From NCBI GenBank assembly GCA_040387375.1, contig JAZKDW010000041.1:124001-188000 (forward strand): DNA of 64,000 nt, written 5' to 3'. The DNA comes from JAZKDW01 sp040387375. Its GTDB lineage: Bacteria > Pseudomonadota > Gammaproteobacteria > Burkholderiales > Burkholderiaceae_D. This document shows positions 17,019 to 24,731 of this stretch, piece by piece. The notes under the pieces were generated by a model. That model ran no database searches and was not told the origin of the DNA. It was given only the letters and a program-made list of their open reading frames with translations. The number at the start of each line of letters is the position of its first letter. The first letter of the stretch is position 1. Both the position numbers and the translations under genes were made by a program.

Positions 17019-17872
17019 TAGCGGCCCGCTTCCACCGGACTGGTGCGGTAGAGCTGGCGCACGTTGTTGAATTCGGCGTCGCGCGCGGCGACGAAGCCGA
17101 ATGGCGAGTTCAGGTGAAACAGGCGGGCGGCTTCCGCCAGAATCTTTCGCCCCTCGGGGGCGTCGGACATCGAAATCAAGGCATGCCGCACCGCGCTTAC
17201 TTTGTCCTTGGGAACGTCCGGATGCGCCGACAGCGGTATATCCAGGTACTCTTCCGAACGCCACAGCACGCGGTAGTCAATGTTCTGTCGCTTGGCATAC
17301 GCATGCGCGACCTGTGAGTTCACGGCAGCGGCCACCGCGCGCCCGGAGACCATTTGCGCGATCGCCCCCTCCTGGGTGCCGGCGAAGAGGGGGTTGACCT
17401 TGACGCTGGCGCGCACCAGCATGTCCATCGGCACGGTGTAACCGACGAAAGCAACTTGCGACGGGAAGACGACTTCCTTGCCCCGGAGGTCTGCCACATC
17501 GCGGATTGGCGAGTCAGCCAGCACGATAATCTCGCCGCGGATAGGAGGCTGGTTCGGGCGCGCGAACACCGAATAACCAACGCGGTCGTTCTGGCGGGTG
17601 AAATTGTGGTTTGAATAGATGAACGCGTACTCGCCTCGCTGAACCATTTCCGCATGTTCGGGGCCGGTCTTGGCCAGTTTCAGCTCCAGAGGCACACCGC
17701 TGCGCTCGCCGACGTAGCGCAGGATCGGGTTCCAGAACTGGGCTGCCAGAAGGGGGCTGCGCTGGCTGATCACACCAAATGACAGCGGCGCGGAGTCTGC
17801 CGCCGCAGCCGTCGCCGCAAAACAGGCGGCGAGGAATGACAGTACGACTTTGGAGAATGAAAAATTGTTCAT
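17018..17872 (-). CDS. PhnD-like periplasmic solute-binding protein
   Basis: A 284-residue exported protein: a signal peptide ending near AAAADSAP, then a PhnD/phosphonate-type binding fold (SFGVISQRSPLLAAQFWNPI; YAFIYSNHNF; VVFPSQVAFVGY; a Gly-rich AVAAAVNS loop). Such proteins usually feed ABC importers of phosphonate or phosphite, but there is no ATPase or permease here. Instead the stop overlaps the start of the HAMP-GGDEF-EAL gene by one base, so it most likely acts as a periplasmic ligand sensor for that protein. The start follows GGGAAGA. Ligand unknown; phosphorus compounds are only a family-level guess. Confidence 0.82.
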   Translation of the reverse strand: MNNFSFSKVVLSFLAACFAATAAAADSAPLSFGVISQRSPLLAAQFWNPILRYVGERSGVPLELKLAKTGPEHAEMVQRGEYAFIYSNHNFTRQNDRVGYSVFARPNQPPIRGEIIVLADSPIRDVADLRGKEVVFPSQVAFVGYTVPMDMLVRASVKVNPLFAGTQEGAIAQMVSGRAVAAAVNSQVAHAYAKRQNIDYRVLWRSEEYLDIPLSAHPDVPKDKVSAVRHALISMSDAPEGRKILAEAARLFHLNSPFGFVAARDAEFNNVRQLYRTSPVEAGR

Positions 17873-18230
17873 GGCATCTTCCCAGCCCCTTTGTGGTTTC
17901 GTTATGACTATTGTTTAAGTAATCCAACACTTTCCCTGCGGCAATAAAATCATTCTACACTTTCCGCAAGGCAACACTTCTTTTTTTTGATAACCAACAA
18001 AGCAGGGGGATTGATGCCCATGCTGCAAAGACAGGGCGGCTGACAGAAGGGGATGGCAGGGTTACCTGCTTGAGAGTGGAGCAGACCAAACGTCTGATCG
18101 AAGTCAGGCCATGAAGTAAATATTCACAAGCCGTTTATTAAAGCAGTTGAAGCTGGCGGACTTTCGCATACCGTGACCACTCATCTGGTACAGGCAGGAA
18201 TTACACAAAATGGAATTTACAAAAAAGAAA
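17873..18230. other. Intergenic stretch with a short coding-like remnant
   Basis: No full gene. The part before 18000 should hold the promoter of the PhnD-like gene (minus strand). From 18098 to 18241 on the plus strand there is a stretch without stops that translates to a protein-like sequence containing FIKAVEAGGLSHTVTTHLV and AGITQNGIYKK, ending in the arm of the tRNA terminator. It has no start codon or ribosome site and is probably a gene remnant. I do not recognise its family. Confidence 0.4.
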
Positions 18231-18256
18231 AAGGGTCATGATTTCTCATAACCCTT
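18231..18256 (-). terminator. Terminator of tRNA-Lys
   Basis: Stem AAGGGTCATGA / TCATAACCCTT (one mismatch) around a TTTC loop. On the minus strand it is followed by a long U-run (A-rich on the plus strand at 18218-18232). It lies about 20 bases past the 3' end of the tRNA and can act in both directions. Confidence 0.8.
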
Positions 18257-18275
18257 CTTTTTACTACTGAATTTC

Positions 18276-18351
18276 TGGTAGGCCGTGCGGGATTCGAACC
18301 TGCGACCAACGGATTAAAAGTCCGCTGCTCTACCAGCTGAGCTAACGACCC
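18276..18351 (-). tRNA. tRNA-Lys (anticodon TTT)
   Basis: A complete 76-nt cloverleaf on the minus strand with GGGTCGT acceptor start, D-arm AGCTCAGCTGGTAGAGC, anticodon loop CTTTTAA reading TTT, T-arm GGTTCGAATCC and an encoded CCA. It is flanked by a consensus promoter (18363-18392) and a hairpin terminator (18231-18256), so it is a single-gene transcription unit. Confidence 0.97.
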
Positions 18352-18362
18352 GAAAGACCGCA

Positions 18363-18392
18363 ATTATAAGCAACTACCAAGGCGTCTGTCAA
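18363..18392 (-). promoter_or_regulatory. Consensus sigma-70 promoter of tRNA-Lys
   Basis: On the minus strand, TTGACA (18392-18387) and TATAAT (18368-18363) are both perfect matches to consensus with an 18-bp spacer, 11 bases before the tRNA 5' end. This is a strong stable-RNA promoter. Confidence 0.85.
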
Positions 18393-18412
18393 ATCCAGCT
18401 TCCATATTATTT

Positions 18413-18432
18413 AATGAAATCCGGATTTCATT
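18413..18432 (-). terminator. 20-bp perfect palindrome after the tol-pal operon
   Basis: AATGAAATCCGGATTTCATT is its own reverse complement. It lies 38 bases after the cpoB stop and is followed on the minus strand by TTAAATAATA, so it could end the tol-pal transcript. The lack of a loop and a mixed A/T tail make terminator function uncertain; it could also be a protein-binding site. Confidence 0.4.
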
Positions 18433-18470
18433 CTCTTTCTCACCGGAGAGCCGCCTATCCGAAAGGCATG

Positions 18471-19226
18471 CTACTTGATCAAAGGCAGGCGTTGCCTCGC
18501 CGTTTGCGCAACGGGTGAGCCCGGGTATTGCGCGATCAGTTTTTCAAGCGCCGCCTTTGCTGCCACTTTATCTTTCAATTCCGAATATGAACTTGCAATG
18601 TTCAACAGCGCATCCGGTGCTTTCGGATTGTCCGGATAGTTGACCACGACGGTTTGCAGCGATGTAACTGCGTTGCGGAAGTCACGTTGTGCGTAGTAGG
18701 CATTGCCTAGCCAGTAGTGCGCCGATGCGGCAAATCCCGATTGCGGATAACTGCGCAGGAAATTGGAAAAGCCCATGCCGGCATTCTTGTAATCACCGGC
18801 CTTGAATAACTCCAGGGCCGCATCATACGTCTTCTGCTCGCCAGGATGGATGTCGACCTCCCTGCCGTCGACAGTGCCTTTTTGCGGTTCCATTTTACGC
18901 AAGCGCCCATCAAGGTCAGTGTAGAAATCCTTTTGACGGCGCTGTTCATTGGCCAGTTCGTTGGCAAGCACCTCAATTTGCCCGCGCAGTCTGGCGATCT
19001 CGCCGCGCAGCTGCTCGTTCTGACTGGCCATATCAAGGCCGATGGTTTTATCCGCCTTGTTGTCGATGCGTACCGAGAGAGCGTCAATCCGGCCGCGAAT
19101 GTCCAGAATCGCGCGGCGTGCTTCATCGTCATCGAACAGGCCGGCCTTTGCCTGTACCGGCGCGTAACAGAGGGCGGCTGTGAAGGCCGCCACGAGTGTC
19201 GATTTGATCAGCGTTTTCATAAGCAT
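18471..19226 (-). CDS. cpoB: CpoB (YbgF), Tol-Pal cell-division coordinator
   Basis: A 251-residue periplasmic protein: a signal peptide ending near VQAKAG, a coiled-coil trimerisation segment (about 30-110, many Leu/Arg/Glu heptads) and three tetratricopeptide repeats (YDAALELFKAGDYKNAGMGF; AHYWLGNAYYAQRDFRNAV; LLNIASSYSELKDKVAA). CpoB links peptidoglycan synthesis to outer-membrane constriction through TolA. The ATG at 19226 overlaps the pal stop (TGATG), so translation is coupled; an ATG two codons later is also possible. It is the last gene of the tolQRAB-pal-cpoB operon, in canonical order. Confidence 0.94.
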   Translation of the reverse strand: MLMKTLIKSTLVAAFTAALCYAPVQAKAGLFDDDEARRAILDIRGRIDALSVRIDNKADKTIGLDMASQNEQLRGEIARLRGQIEVLANELANEQRRQKDFYTDLDGRLRKMEPQKGTVDGREVDIHPGEQKTYDAALELFKAGDYKNAGMGFSNFLRSYPQSGFAASAHYWLGNAYYAQRDFRNAVTSLQTVVVNYPDNPKAPDALLNIASSYSELKDKVAAKAALEKLIAQYPGSPVAQTARQRLPLIK

Positions 19227-19771
19227 CAATAGACGATGTCGGAACGGCGGTTTTCTGCCCACGCCGCATCATCACTGCCGAGCGCTTTCGGTTTTTCCTT
19301 GCCGAACGAGACGGCCTCCATCTGCGCATCGGATACGCCTAGCAGCGCCAGCGATTTGCGTACGGCTTCGGCGCGCTTCTGACCCAAGGCAAGGTTGTAT
19401 TCCCGGCCTCCGCGTTCATCGGTATTGCCCTGGATGACGATCTTGCGGGCCTTGTTCATTACAAGATAACGGGCGTGAGCTTCCACCACGGGTTTGAATT
19501 CATCCTTGACGATATAACTGTCCAGATCGAAGTAGACGCTGCGCCGGGCGAGGATGCCTTGCGGGTCGTTGATCGGATCCGATGACGGTGCAGCGGTGAC
19601 CGTCGACACGCTGCGCGGATCGACACTGCCTTGCTGGGCAGGCATGGAGGAGCGGGCCGCCCCCGCACGATCTTCGACCGGCACGTTCTTATCGTCCAGC
19701 TTGACCGATGAACACGCGCTGAACAGCAGGGCGCTCGATAGGATGATGGGTAAGGTAATTTGAATGCGCAT
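19226..19771 (-). CDS. pal: Pal, peptidoglycan-associated lipoprotein
   Basis: A 181-residue outer-membrane lipoprotein with lipobox LLFSACSS near residue 20 and a C-terminal OmpA-like domain that binds peptidoglycan (VIQGNTDERGGREYNLALG, then KRAEAVRKSLALLGV). Pal anchors the outer membrane to the wall and is recruited by TolB and TolA during division. AGGAG precedes the start. It lies 26 bases after tolB and overlaps cpoB. Length and motifs are typical. Confidence 0.97.
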   Translation of the reverse strand: MRIQITLPIILSSALLFSACSSVKLDDKNVPVEDRAGAARSSMPAQQGSVDPRSVSTVTAAPSSDPINDPQGILARRSVYFDLDSYIVKDEFKPVVEAHARYLVMNKARKIVIQGNTDERGGREYNLALGQKRAEAVRKSLALLGVSDAQMEAVSFGKEKPKALGSDDAAWAENRRSDIVY

Positions 19772-19797
19772 GTAATTCTCCTTTTGATTATCCTGCG

Positions 19798-21069
19798 TTA
19801 TTTCATGAAGGGGCCCCAGGTCGGCTCCCTGATGTCACCAGCCTGGGTGGTCAAGCGATGCTTTACGCGGCCATCCACGGAGACCACCGCGAGTGAACCG
19901 CGGCGGCCGGACTCGGTCGCGTACATGAGATATTTGCCGTTAGGCGAAAAGCTGGGTGATTCATCTTTGACCGTGTCGGAGAGTCGTTGTTCTTGCCCGT
20001 TTGTCAAATCTAGCACAAAGAGCTGAAACCGGCCGTCGCGGCGCGAGATGTAGGCGAGGTTCTTGCCGTCCGGTGAAATGCGTGGACTGATGTTGTAGGT
20101 GCCGTTGAAGGTGACGCGACTGGCGTCTCCGCCTGACGCATTCATCTTGTAGATCTGCGGGCCACCGCTGCGGTCACTGGTGAAATAGATACTTTTCCCA
20201 TCGGCTGAAAACTGTGGTTCGGTATCGATGCCATTGGTATTGGTCAGGCGGCGTAGATTACTGCCATCGGCATCGACCATGAAAACCTGGGTCAGGCCTT
20301 CACGCGATAACGCCACTGCCAGTTTCGATCCGTCCGGTGACCATGATGGCGCCGAATTGCTGCCCTTGAAATTGGCGACGACAATGCGCTGCCTGGTTGA
20401 CAGGTTCTGTACGTAGACCACTGGCTTCTTGTTCTCGAAGGAGACGTAGGCGACTCGCGTGCCGTCCGGCGACCAGGCAGGCGAAATGATCGGCTCGTTG
20501 GAGCGCAATGCGACATTGGTGCCTTCGCCATCGGAGTCGGCGACTTCGAGCCGATATTCGTTGCCGACCTTGGTGACGTAGGCAATGCGAGTGGCGAACG
20601 AGCCGCGTGCGCCGATCAGCTTTTCGTAAATATCATCGGCGATCTTGTGTGCGGTGACGCGGGTGTACTGAGGTGCCGCCGCCAGTGCCAGGGCGGACAG
20701 TTGCGCCGATTTGACGGTGTCGAGCAGTTTGTAGCGGACATCAAAGCGGCCGTCGGCCAGACGTTGCACGCTGCCGATCACGAGCGCATCGGCGCCGCGC
20801 GATTTCCACTCGCCATAGTTGATCTGGGAATTTTCGGACATCGCATTGCCGGTATCGATGATCTTGAAGAAGCCGCTGCGCGCAAGATCCGACTTGATGA
20901 TGGCGGTCACCTGTTGCGGTGCAATCGATTCATCGGCGAAACCGGCGATCGCAATGGGGATCTGGTTGGCGCCGACGCCGGAGGTTTCAATTCGCAATTG
21001 GGCATGTACCAGGGTGCTGATAGTCATGCCAGCGATGGCGAGGCCGCGTAAAAATGAAATTTTATTCAT
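19798..21069 (-). CDS. tolB: TolB periplasmic beta-propeller
   Basis: A 423-residue periplasmic protein with a signal peptide (ending near VHAQ), an N-terminal domain (about 30-160) and a C-terminal six-bladed propeller with repeats such as SPDGTRVAYVS, SPDGSKLAVALS, SADGKSIYFTSD and SPDGKNLAYISR. TolB binds Pal and, through its N-terminus, TolA. AAGGA lies about 10 bases ahead of the ATG. It is separated from tolA by only 3 bases. Fully typical in length. Confidence 0.97.
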   Translation of the reverse strand: MNKISFLRGLAIAGMTISTLVHAQLRIETSGVGANQIPIAIAGFADESIAPQQVTAIIKSDLARSGFFKIIDTGNAMSENSQINYGEWKSRGADALVIGSVQRLADGRFDVRYKLLDTVKSAQLSALALAAAPQYTRVTAHKIADDIYEKLIGARGSFATRIAYVTKVGNEYRLEVADSDGEGTNVALRSNEPIISPAWSPDGTRVAYVSFENKKPVVYVQNLSTRQRIVVANFKGSNSAPSWSPDGSKLAVALSREGLTQVFMVDADGSNLRRLTNTNGIDTEPQFSADGKSIYFTSDRSGGPQIYKMNASGGDASRVTFNGTYNISPRISPDGKNLAYISRRDGRFQLFVLDLTNGQEQRLSDTVKDESPSFSPNGKYLMYATESGRRGSLAVVSVDGRVKHRLTTQAGDIREPTWGPFMK

Positions 21070-21072
21070 GAG

Positions 21073-22068
21073 TTATTGGTCCTTCGGTTTATGGCTGCCG
21101 ATAAAACTTGAGGGTACCGTACCGGAATTATCCTTCGGGTAGGGTTGGGACTTTTCAATCGCGCGCCGCACCGCCTCATCAAATCCCGGTACGCCTGATG
21201 ACTTGGATTTGCGCATCCCGCTGACTGAGCCGTCGGGTAATAATTGAACCAGATACTCTACCGGAAGATTTCCGGACAAATTGTCGGGTACATTAAAAAC
21301 GATATTCGATTTGATCTTGGCAGCGATGCGATTTATATAAGCCGCATCAGCCTTCCCACCTTGCGCTTTGGACGCGCTGCCAGTCCCACCTGTGCCCGCC
21401 TGGCTCTGAATGCGATTCATATCCTCCCGAAGGCGTGCGTCGCTGGCAGCGATGTCAGCGGCTTCGGCGGCGGCGGCCTTGCGCTTCTTTTCCGCCTCGG
21501 CCTTTTGGGCTTGTTCCTCTGCGCTTTTCCGCTTGGCGGCGTCAGCTTTTTCTTTGGCGGCCATTTTCTGCTGCTGCTTCTGCTGTTCCAGTTTCGCCTC
21601 GCGTTCTTCTTCCAGGCGTTCTTTCGCTTCCTGCTGCTTGCGCTTTTTCAGATCCTCTTCCCGCCGTTCTTTCTCTTCCTGCTGCTTGCGTTTTTTCTTT
21701 TCCTGTTCGAGTGCGATATCCGCCTTGGCGACCGGGGCTTGGGTCTCACGTGGCTTGGGGATGTCCTTGGCGACTGGTTTTGGCTCTGGCTTTTCTTCCC
21801 GTTGCGGTTGTGGCTTTACTTCCGGCTTCACCTCCGGCTTCGGCTCTGGCTTTACTTCCGGCTTTGGTTCTGGCGGCTGTGCCCGTGGTGCAGCTGCGAG
21901 GGGCTGAGGGCTCCACACTTCGGCTTCGACGGCAACCGGCTCCTCATTCTGCCAGCGCACGCCGAACCAGAGCAATGCGAACAAGGCGGCATGCACCACT
22001 ACCGCCAACACAATCGCGCGCCAGCGGCCGGCGTCATTGGGTACCTTATAGGGAGTGCTGTCAGTCAT
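21073..22068 (-). CDS. tolA: TolA, membrane-spanning Tol-Pal energy transducer
   Basis: A 331-residue protein with one N-terminal membrane helix (VLAVVVHAALFALLWFGV), a long domain II built of Pro-Glu-Lys repeats (PEPKPEVKPEPKPEVK) and then Lys/Glu/Ala-rich helical repeats, and a C-terminal domain III (about 235-331; NLPVEYLVQLLPDGSVSG). It carries proton-motive-force energy from TolQR to Pal at the outer membrane. The low-complexity Pro/Lys/Glu run just after the membrane helix is usual in betaproteobacteria. It sits between tolR and tolB. Confidence 0.95.
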   Translation of the reverse strand: MTDSTPYKVPNDAGRWRAIVLAVVVHAALFALLWFGVRWQNEEPVAVEAEVWSPQPLAAAPRAQPPEPKPEVKPEPKPEVKPEVKPQPQREEKPEPKPVAKDIPKPRETQAPVAKADIALEQEKKKRKQQEEKERREEDLKKRKQQEAKERLEEEREAKLEQQKQQQKMAAKEKADAAKRKSAEEQAQKAEAEKKRKAAAAEAADIAASDARLREDMNRIQSQAGTGGTGSASKAQGGKADAAYINRIAAKIKSNIVFNVPDNLSGNLPVEYLVQLLPDGSVSGMRKSKSSGVPGFDEAVRRAIEKSQPYPKDNSGTVPSSFIGSHKPKDQ

Positions 22069-22077
22069 AAAAAATCA

Positions 22078-22518
22078 TCACCTGGTCGCAAGACCCACGC
22101 GATCTATGCCGAGTTTTTTTGCTTCCGAAATCGCCTGGATCACTTCGTCATACTGGATATCCTTGTCAGCCGAAATCATCAGGGGAAGATCAGGATTGGT
22201 CCGATGCAGCACACCCAGCTTGCGAATCAGATCGGCGCGGCCGGCGGCCGGGTCGGCTTTGCCCGCGCCGTTCTTTTGTCCGTTAATGCTGATGGTAGCG
22301 GTCGTATCCGCCTTCAGATTGATCTGGATATATTCGGATGGGGGCAATGTGGACTTGCCCGCGGTCGGCAAATTGATCACACTCGGATTGGTCAGCGGCG
22401 CCGCCACCATGAAAATCACCAACAGGACCAGCATCACGTCGATGTAGGGCACGACGTTGATCTCGGACTTGAATTTGCGGGTGCGGCCGCCGCGCAGCGA
22501 TGAGGAGGGATTTGGCAT
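22078..22518 (-). CDS. tolR: TolR, ExbD-family motor subunit
   Basis: A 146-residue inner-membrane protein with one membrane helix carrying the functional Asp (INVVPYIDVMLVLLVIFMV) and a periplasmic ExbD/TolR domain. With TolQ it forms the proton-driven motor of the Tol-Pal system. The ATG overlaps the tolQ stop (TGATG). Typical size; 9 bases separate it from tolA. Confidence 0.97.
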   Translation of the reverse strand: MPNPSSSLRGGRTRKFKSEINVVPYIDVMLVLLVIFMVAAPLTNPSVINLPTAGKSTLPPSEYIQINLKADTTATISINGQKNGAGKADPAAGRADLIRKLGVLHRTNPDLPLMISADKDIQYDEVIQAISEAKKLGIDRVGLATR

Positions 22519-23219
22519 CAGCGCGACTGCCTCTGGAGGATATTGGAAAATTCCTCGATAAAACTTTCAAAACGGATGGCAAGACGGTCGATGTCGTGTG
22601 AATAACGATTGTAGGCGACCACCGCGGGGATGGCGGCAAACAGGCCGATCGCAGTGGCAATCAGTGCTTCGGCGATGCCGGGTGCGACTGACGCCAGCGT
22701 CGCCTGCTGCACATTGGCCAGTCCCCGGAACGCGTTCATGATCCCCCACACGGTGCCGAACAAACCGACATACGGCGACACCGAACCGACCGATGCCAAG
22801 AATGCCAGGTGCGATTCGAGTGCATCCATTTCGCGCTGATAGGAAGCCCGCATGGCGCGCCGCGCGCCGTCCAGCATGGCGCCAGCGTCGATTACATCCT
22901 TTTGTGAATATGAGGCCTTGGCTTTATTAAATTCACCCATGCCGGATTCAAAGATGCGTTCCATCGCGCCGCCGGATCCATTACGTTGGCGCCGGCTGGA
23001 CGTCGCATCTTCATATAACGCACCAAGGCTGCCGCCGGACCAGAAAGCCCGCTCAAAGTCTTCGGTCTGCGCTTGCGCGTTCCGGATGGCAAACATTTTG
23101 CGGAAAATATAAGTCCAGCTGATCACCGACACGGCTAGCAAAAGCGCCATGACAAGCTGCACGATCAGGGAGGCGTTGGTGATGAGGGATAGGAATGAAA
23201 GATCTTGAGTGACGGTCAT
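22518..23219 (-). CDS. tolQ: TolQ, MotA/ExbB-family motor subunit
   Basis: A 233-residue inner-membrane proton channel with three membrane helices: LIVQLVMALLLAVSVISW near the N-terminus, and the pair containing PYVGLFGTVWGIMNAFRGL and ALIATAIGLFAAIPAVVAYN, where the channel-lining Thr and Glu-facing residues lie. The start is the ATG at 23219 (MTVTQDL). An upstream in-frame extension to 23282 lacks support. First gene of the core tolQRAB set; ybgC is 380 bases upstream rather than adjacent. Confidence 0.96.
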   Translation of the reverse strand: MTVTQDLSFLSLITNASLIVQLVMALLLAVSVISWTYIFRKMFAIRNAQAQTEDFERAFWSGGSLGALYEDATSSRRQRNGSGGAMERIFESGMGEFNKAKASYSQKDVIDAGAMLDGARRAMRASYQREMDALESHLAFLASVGSVSPYVGLFGTVWGIMNAFRGLANVQQATLASVAPGIAEALIATAIGLFAAIPAVVAYNRYSHDIDRLAIRFESFIEEFSNILQRQSR

Positions 23220-23599
23220 GTAGGTTGATGTAGTAGTTCGGTGCGCGTTAATTGTATCCGCAAAATCCATGCATTTCGCCAATAAGATCTTGCTTCATCG
23301 GGTCTTGATGCGATCTGAGCTGTTGGCATCCAGTGGGCCACCGGGCGCCGGACCTCCCATCCGCGCATTTTTTGCGACATTCGTCGCAGTAGCCATCACA
23401 GGGCAAATCTGCGCTTGAAACCGCAGACCGTTACGCAGGCGGGCAGCATGCTGCCCTCGGCGACCCCCCACCGAATTCCCTGCTCCACCCTCGCGAGAGC
23501 CGGGCTATCGCTGTGGTTCTTCCTTTTTCTGACGCAAAAAAATCATTGGATTTTTTTATTTGCGTACTTTTGTTACCAAATGACCCATCAGAACCCCCG
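23220..23599. other. ybgC-tolQ intergenic region
   Basis: This 380-bp gap is longer than usual between ybgC and tolQ. It contains a perfect 16-bp palindrome, GGGCAGCATGCTGCCC (23441-23456), and an A/T hairpin-like stretch near 23537-23566 that could end ybgC transcription. A minus-strand frame of 33 codons (23295-23396, starting MATATNVAKNARMGG) looks mildly protein-like but has no ribosome site. It probably also holds a tolQ promoter. No convincing gene. Confidence 0.45.
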
Positions 23600-24019
23600 C
23601 TACGAGGCTTCCTTTATTATTTTCAACACGTCGTCCGGGATTGCTGTCGGGCGAAACGATGCCGTATCGACGCAACCTACCTTGATCCGCCCGGCTGCAA
23701 GCAACTCATGGCCGGTTTCGGTTATGCGCCACGCTTGTTGTACAAAATGCACCGAAGCGCGCCCAAGGCGTTCGACAACAACACTTACTTTGAGTTCATT
23801 ATCCAGTTTGGCCGGCGCATGATAGTCGACCGCGGTACTCTTTACGATGAACATGACGTGATGTGTTTCAGTTAATTTCTGTTGACTAATGCCAGCAGCT
23901 CGCAGCCATTCGGTGCGGGCGCGTTCAAAGAACTTGAGGTAGTTTGCATAAAACACTACACCTCCGGTGTCAGTGTCTTCATAGTAGACGCGCAAAATCC
24001 AACTGAAATTGTCGATCAT
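23600..24019 (-). CDS. ybgC: YbgC, Tol-Pal-associated acyl-CoA thioesterase
   Basis: A 139-residue single-hotdog thioesterase of the 4-hydroxybenzoyl-CoA thioesterase family, with the catalytic Asp in VYYEDTDTGGVVFYANYLKFFE. YbgC hydrolyses short or long acyl-CoA or acyl-ACP at the inner membrane and is linked with phospholipid enzymes. It is the usual first gene of the Tol-Pal cluster and reads towards tolQ, though 380 bases away. Length is typical. Confidence 0.95.
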   Translation of the reverse strand: MIDNFSWILRVYYEDTDTGGVVFYANYLKFFERARTEWLRAAGISQQKLTETHHVMFIVKSTAVDYHAPAKLDNELKVSVVVERLGRASVHFVQQAWRITETGHELLAAGRIKVGCVDTASFRPTAIPDDVLKIIKEAS

Positions 24020-24209
24020 TGTGTATTTGTCCGTTTACCAGGGCTCTTCCCGGCGTGCAGATGCATGTGCGCGCCGAATGGATTCTTCTGTAATGAGAAG
24101 AGTGCCAAAATTGTAGCCGAAAGGGTCGCAACACCGGAACCGATTGTTTCGGGAAGCGGTTGTGCGATAGAAATACAAGAGGAGGCTCGGGTGGCTCCCG
24201 GCCTTGGTA

Positions 24210-24644
24210 TTACCAGGACAGGTTTCCCCAAGCCCGGGTACCGGACGAGTTGATGGATATATTGCCATCGAGGGACTGGGTCGACCCAGTGACCGGGGTC
24301 GCAGTCAATGTGTAGGTTTGGCCGGAGGTGGCGGGAGTCACTGTTATGTTGTATTTGTTGTCGCTGCTTTTGCCTGACGTCTTGCCGAGGCCGCCGTCCG
24401 ATCTTCCATTGTAATTATTCGTCACACTGGCCGAATAGCCATTTGAATTCAGATAAATTTTTTCCTGAAGGTTGGCGAGTTCGGTAAGCTCCGCCATTGC
24501 CGCCTGCCTGCTTGATCTGATGACATAACTGCTGTAGCTCGGATAGGCTATCCCAGTCAGTATCGCAATAATGACCACGACTACCATCAATTCGATTAGT
24601 GTGAAGCCGCGACCAGGGCAAGGTTTTCCAATGGTTTTTTTCAT
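24210..24644 (-). CDS. pilE: PilE-type (minor) type IV pilin, cassette 1
   Basis: A 144-residue type IV prepilin. The leader ends CPGRG, cleaved before FTLIELMVVVVIIAILTGIAYPSY, with the conserved Glu at +5 and the N-terminal helix typical of pilins. The start is the ATG at 24644 after CGGAA. The body is rich in Ser/Thr/Asn/Gly and has no cysteine pair, unlike many major pilins. It lies after the short PilY1 gene, the usual position of PilE-like minor pilins in PilVWXY1E operons. Assembly into the pilus tip is inferred. Confidence 0.9.
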   Translation of the reverse strand: MKKTIGKPCPGRGFTLIELMVVVVIIAILTGIAYPSYSSYVIRSSRQAAMAELTELANLQEKIYLNSNGYSASVTNNYNGRSDGGLGKTSGKSSDNKYNITVTPATSGQTYTLTATPVTGSTQSLDGNISINSSGTRAWGNLSW

Positions 24645-24731
24645 GGTTGGTTCCGTGTTGTGCTGACCTTTTCTGCGCGAATGTTTCATTGATCGTGCCT
24701 GTGCGAATTTTTCTTCAGCGGTCGAGGTGAT

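Noticed and set aside
21600..21890. Phase-variable repeats in tolA
   Set aside because: The Pro-Glu-Lys repeats are imperfect at DNA level and normal for TolA domain II in this group.
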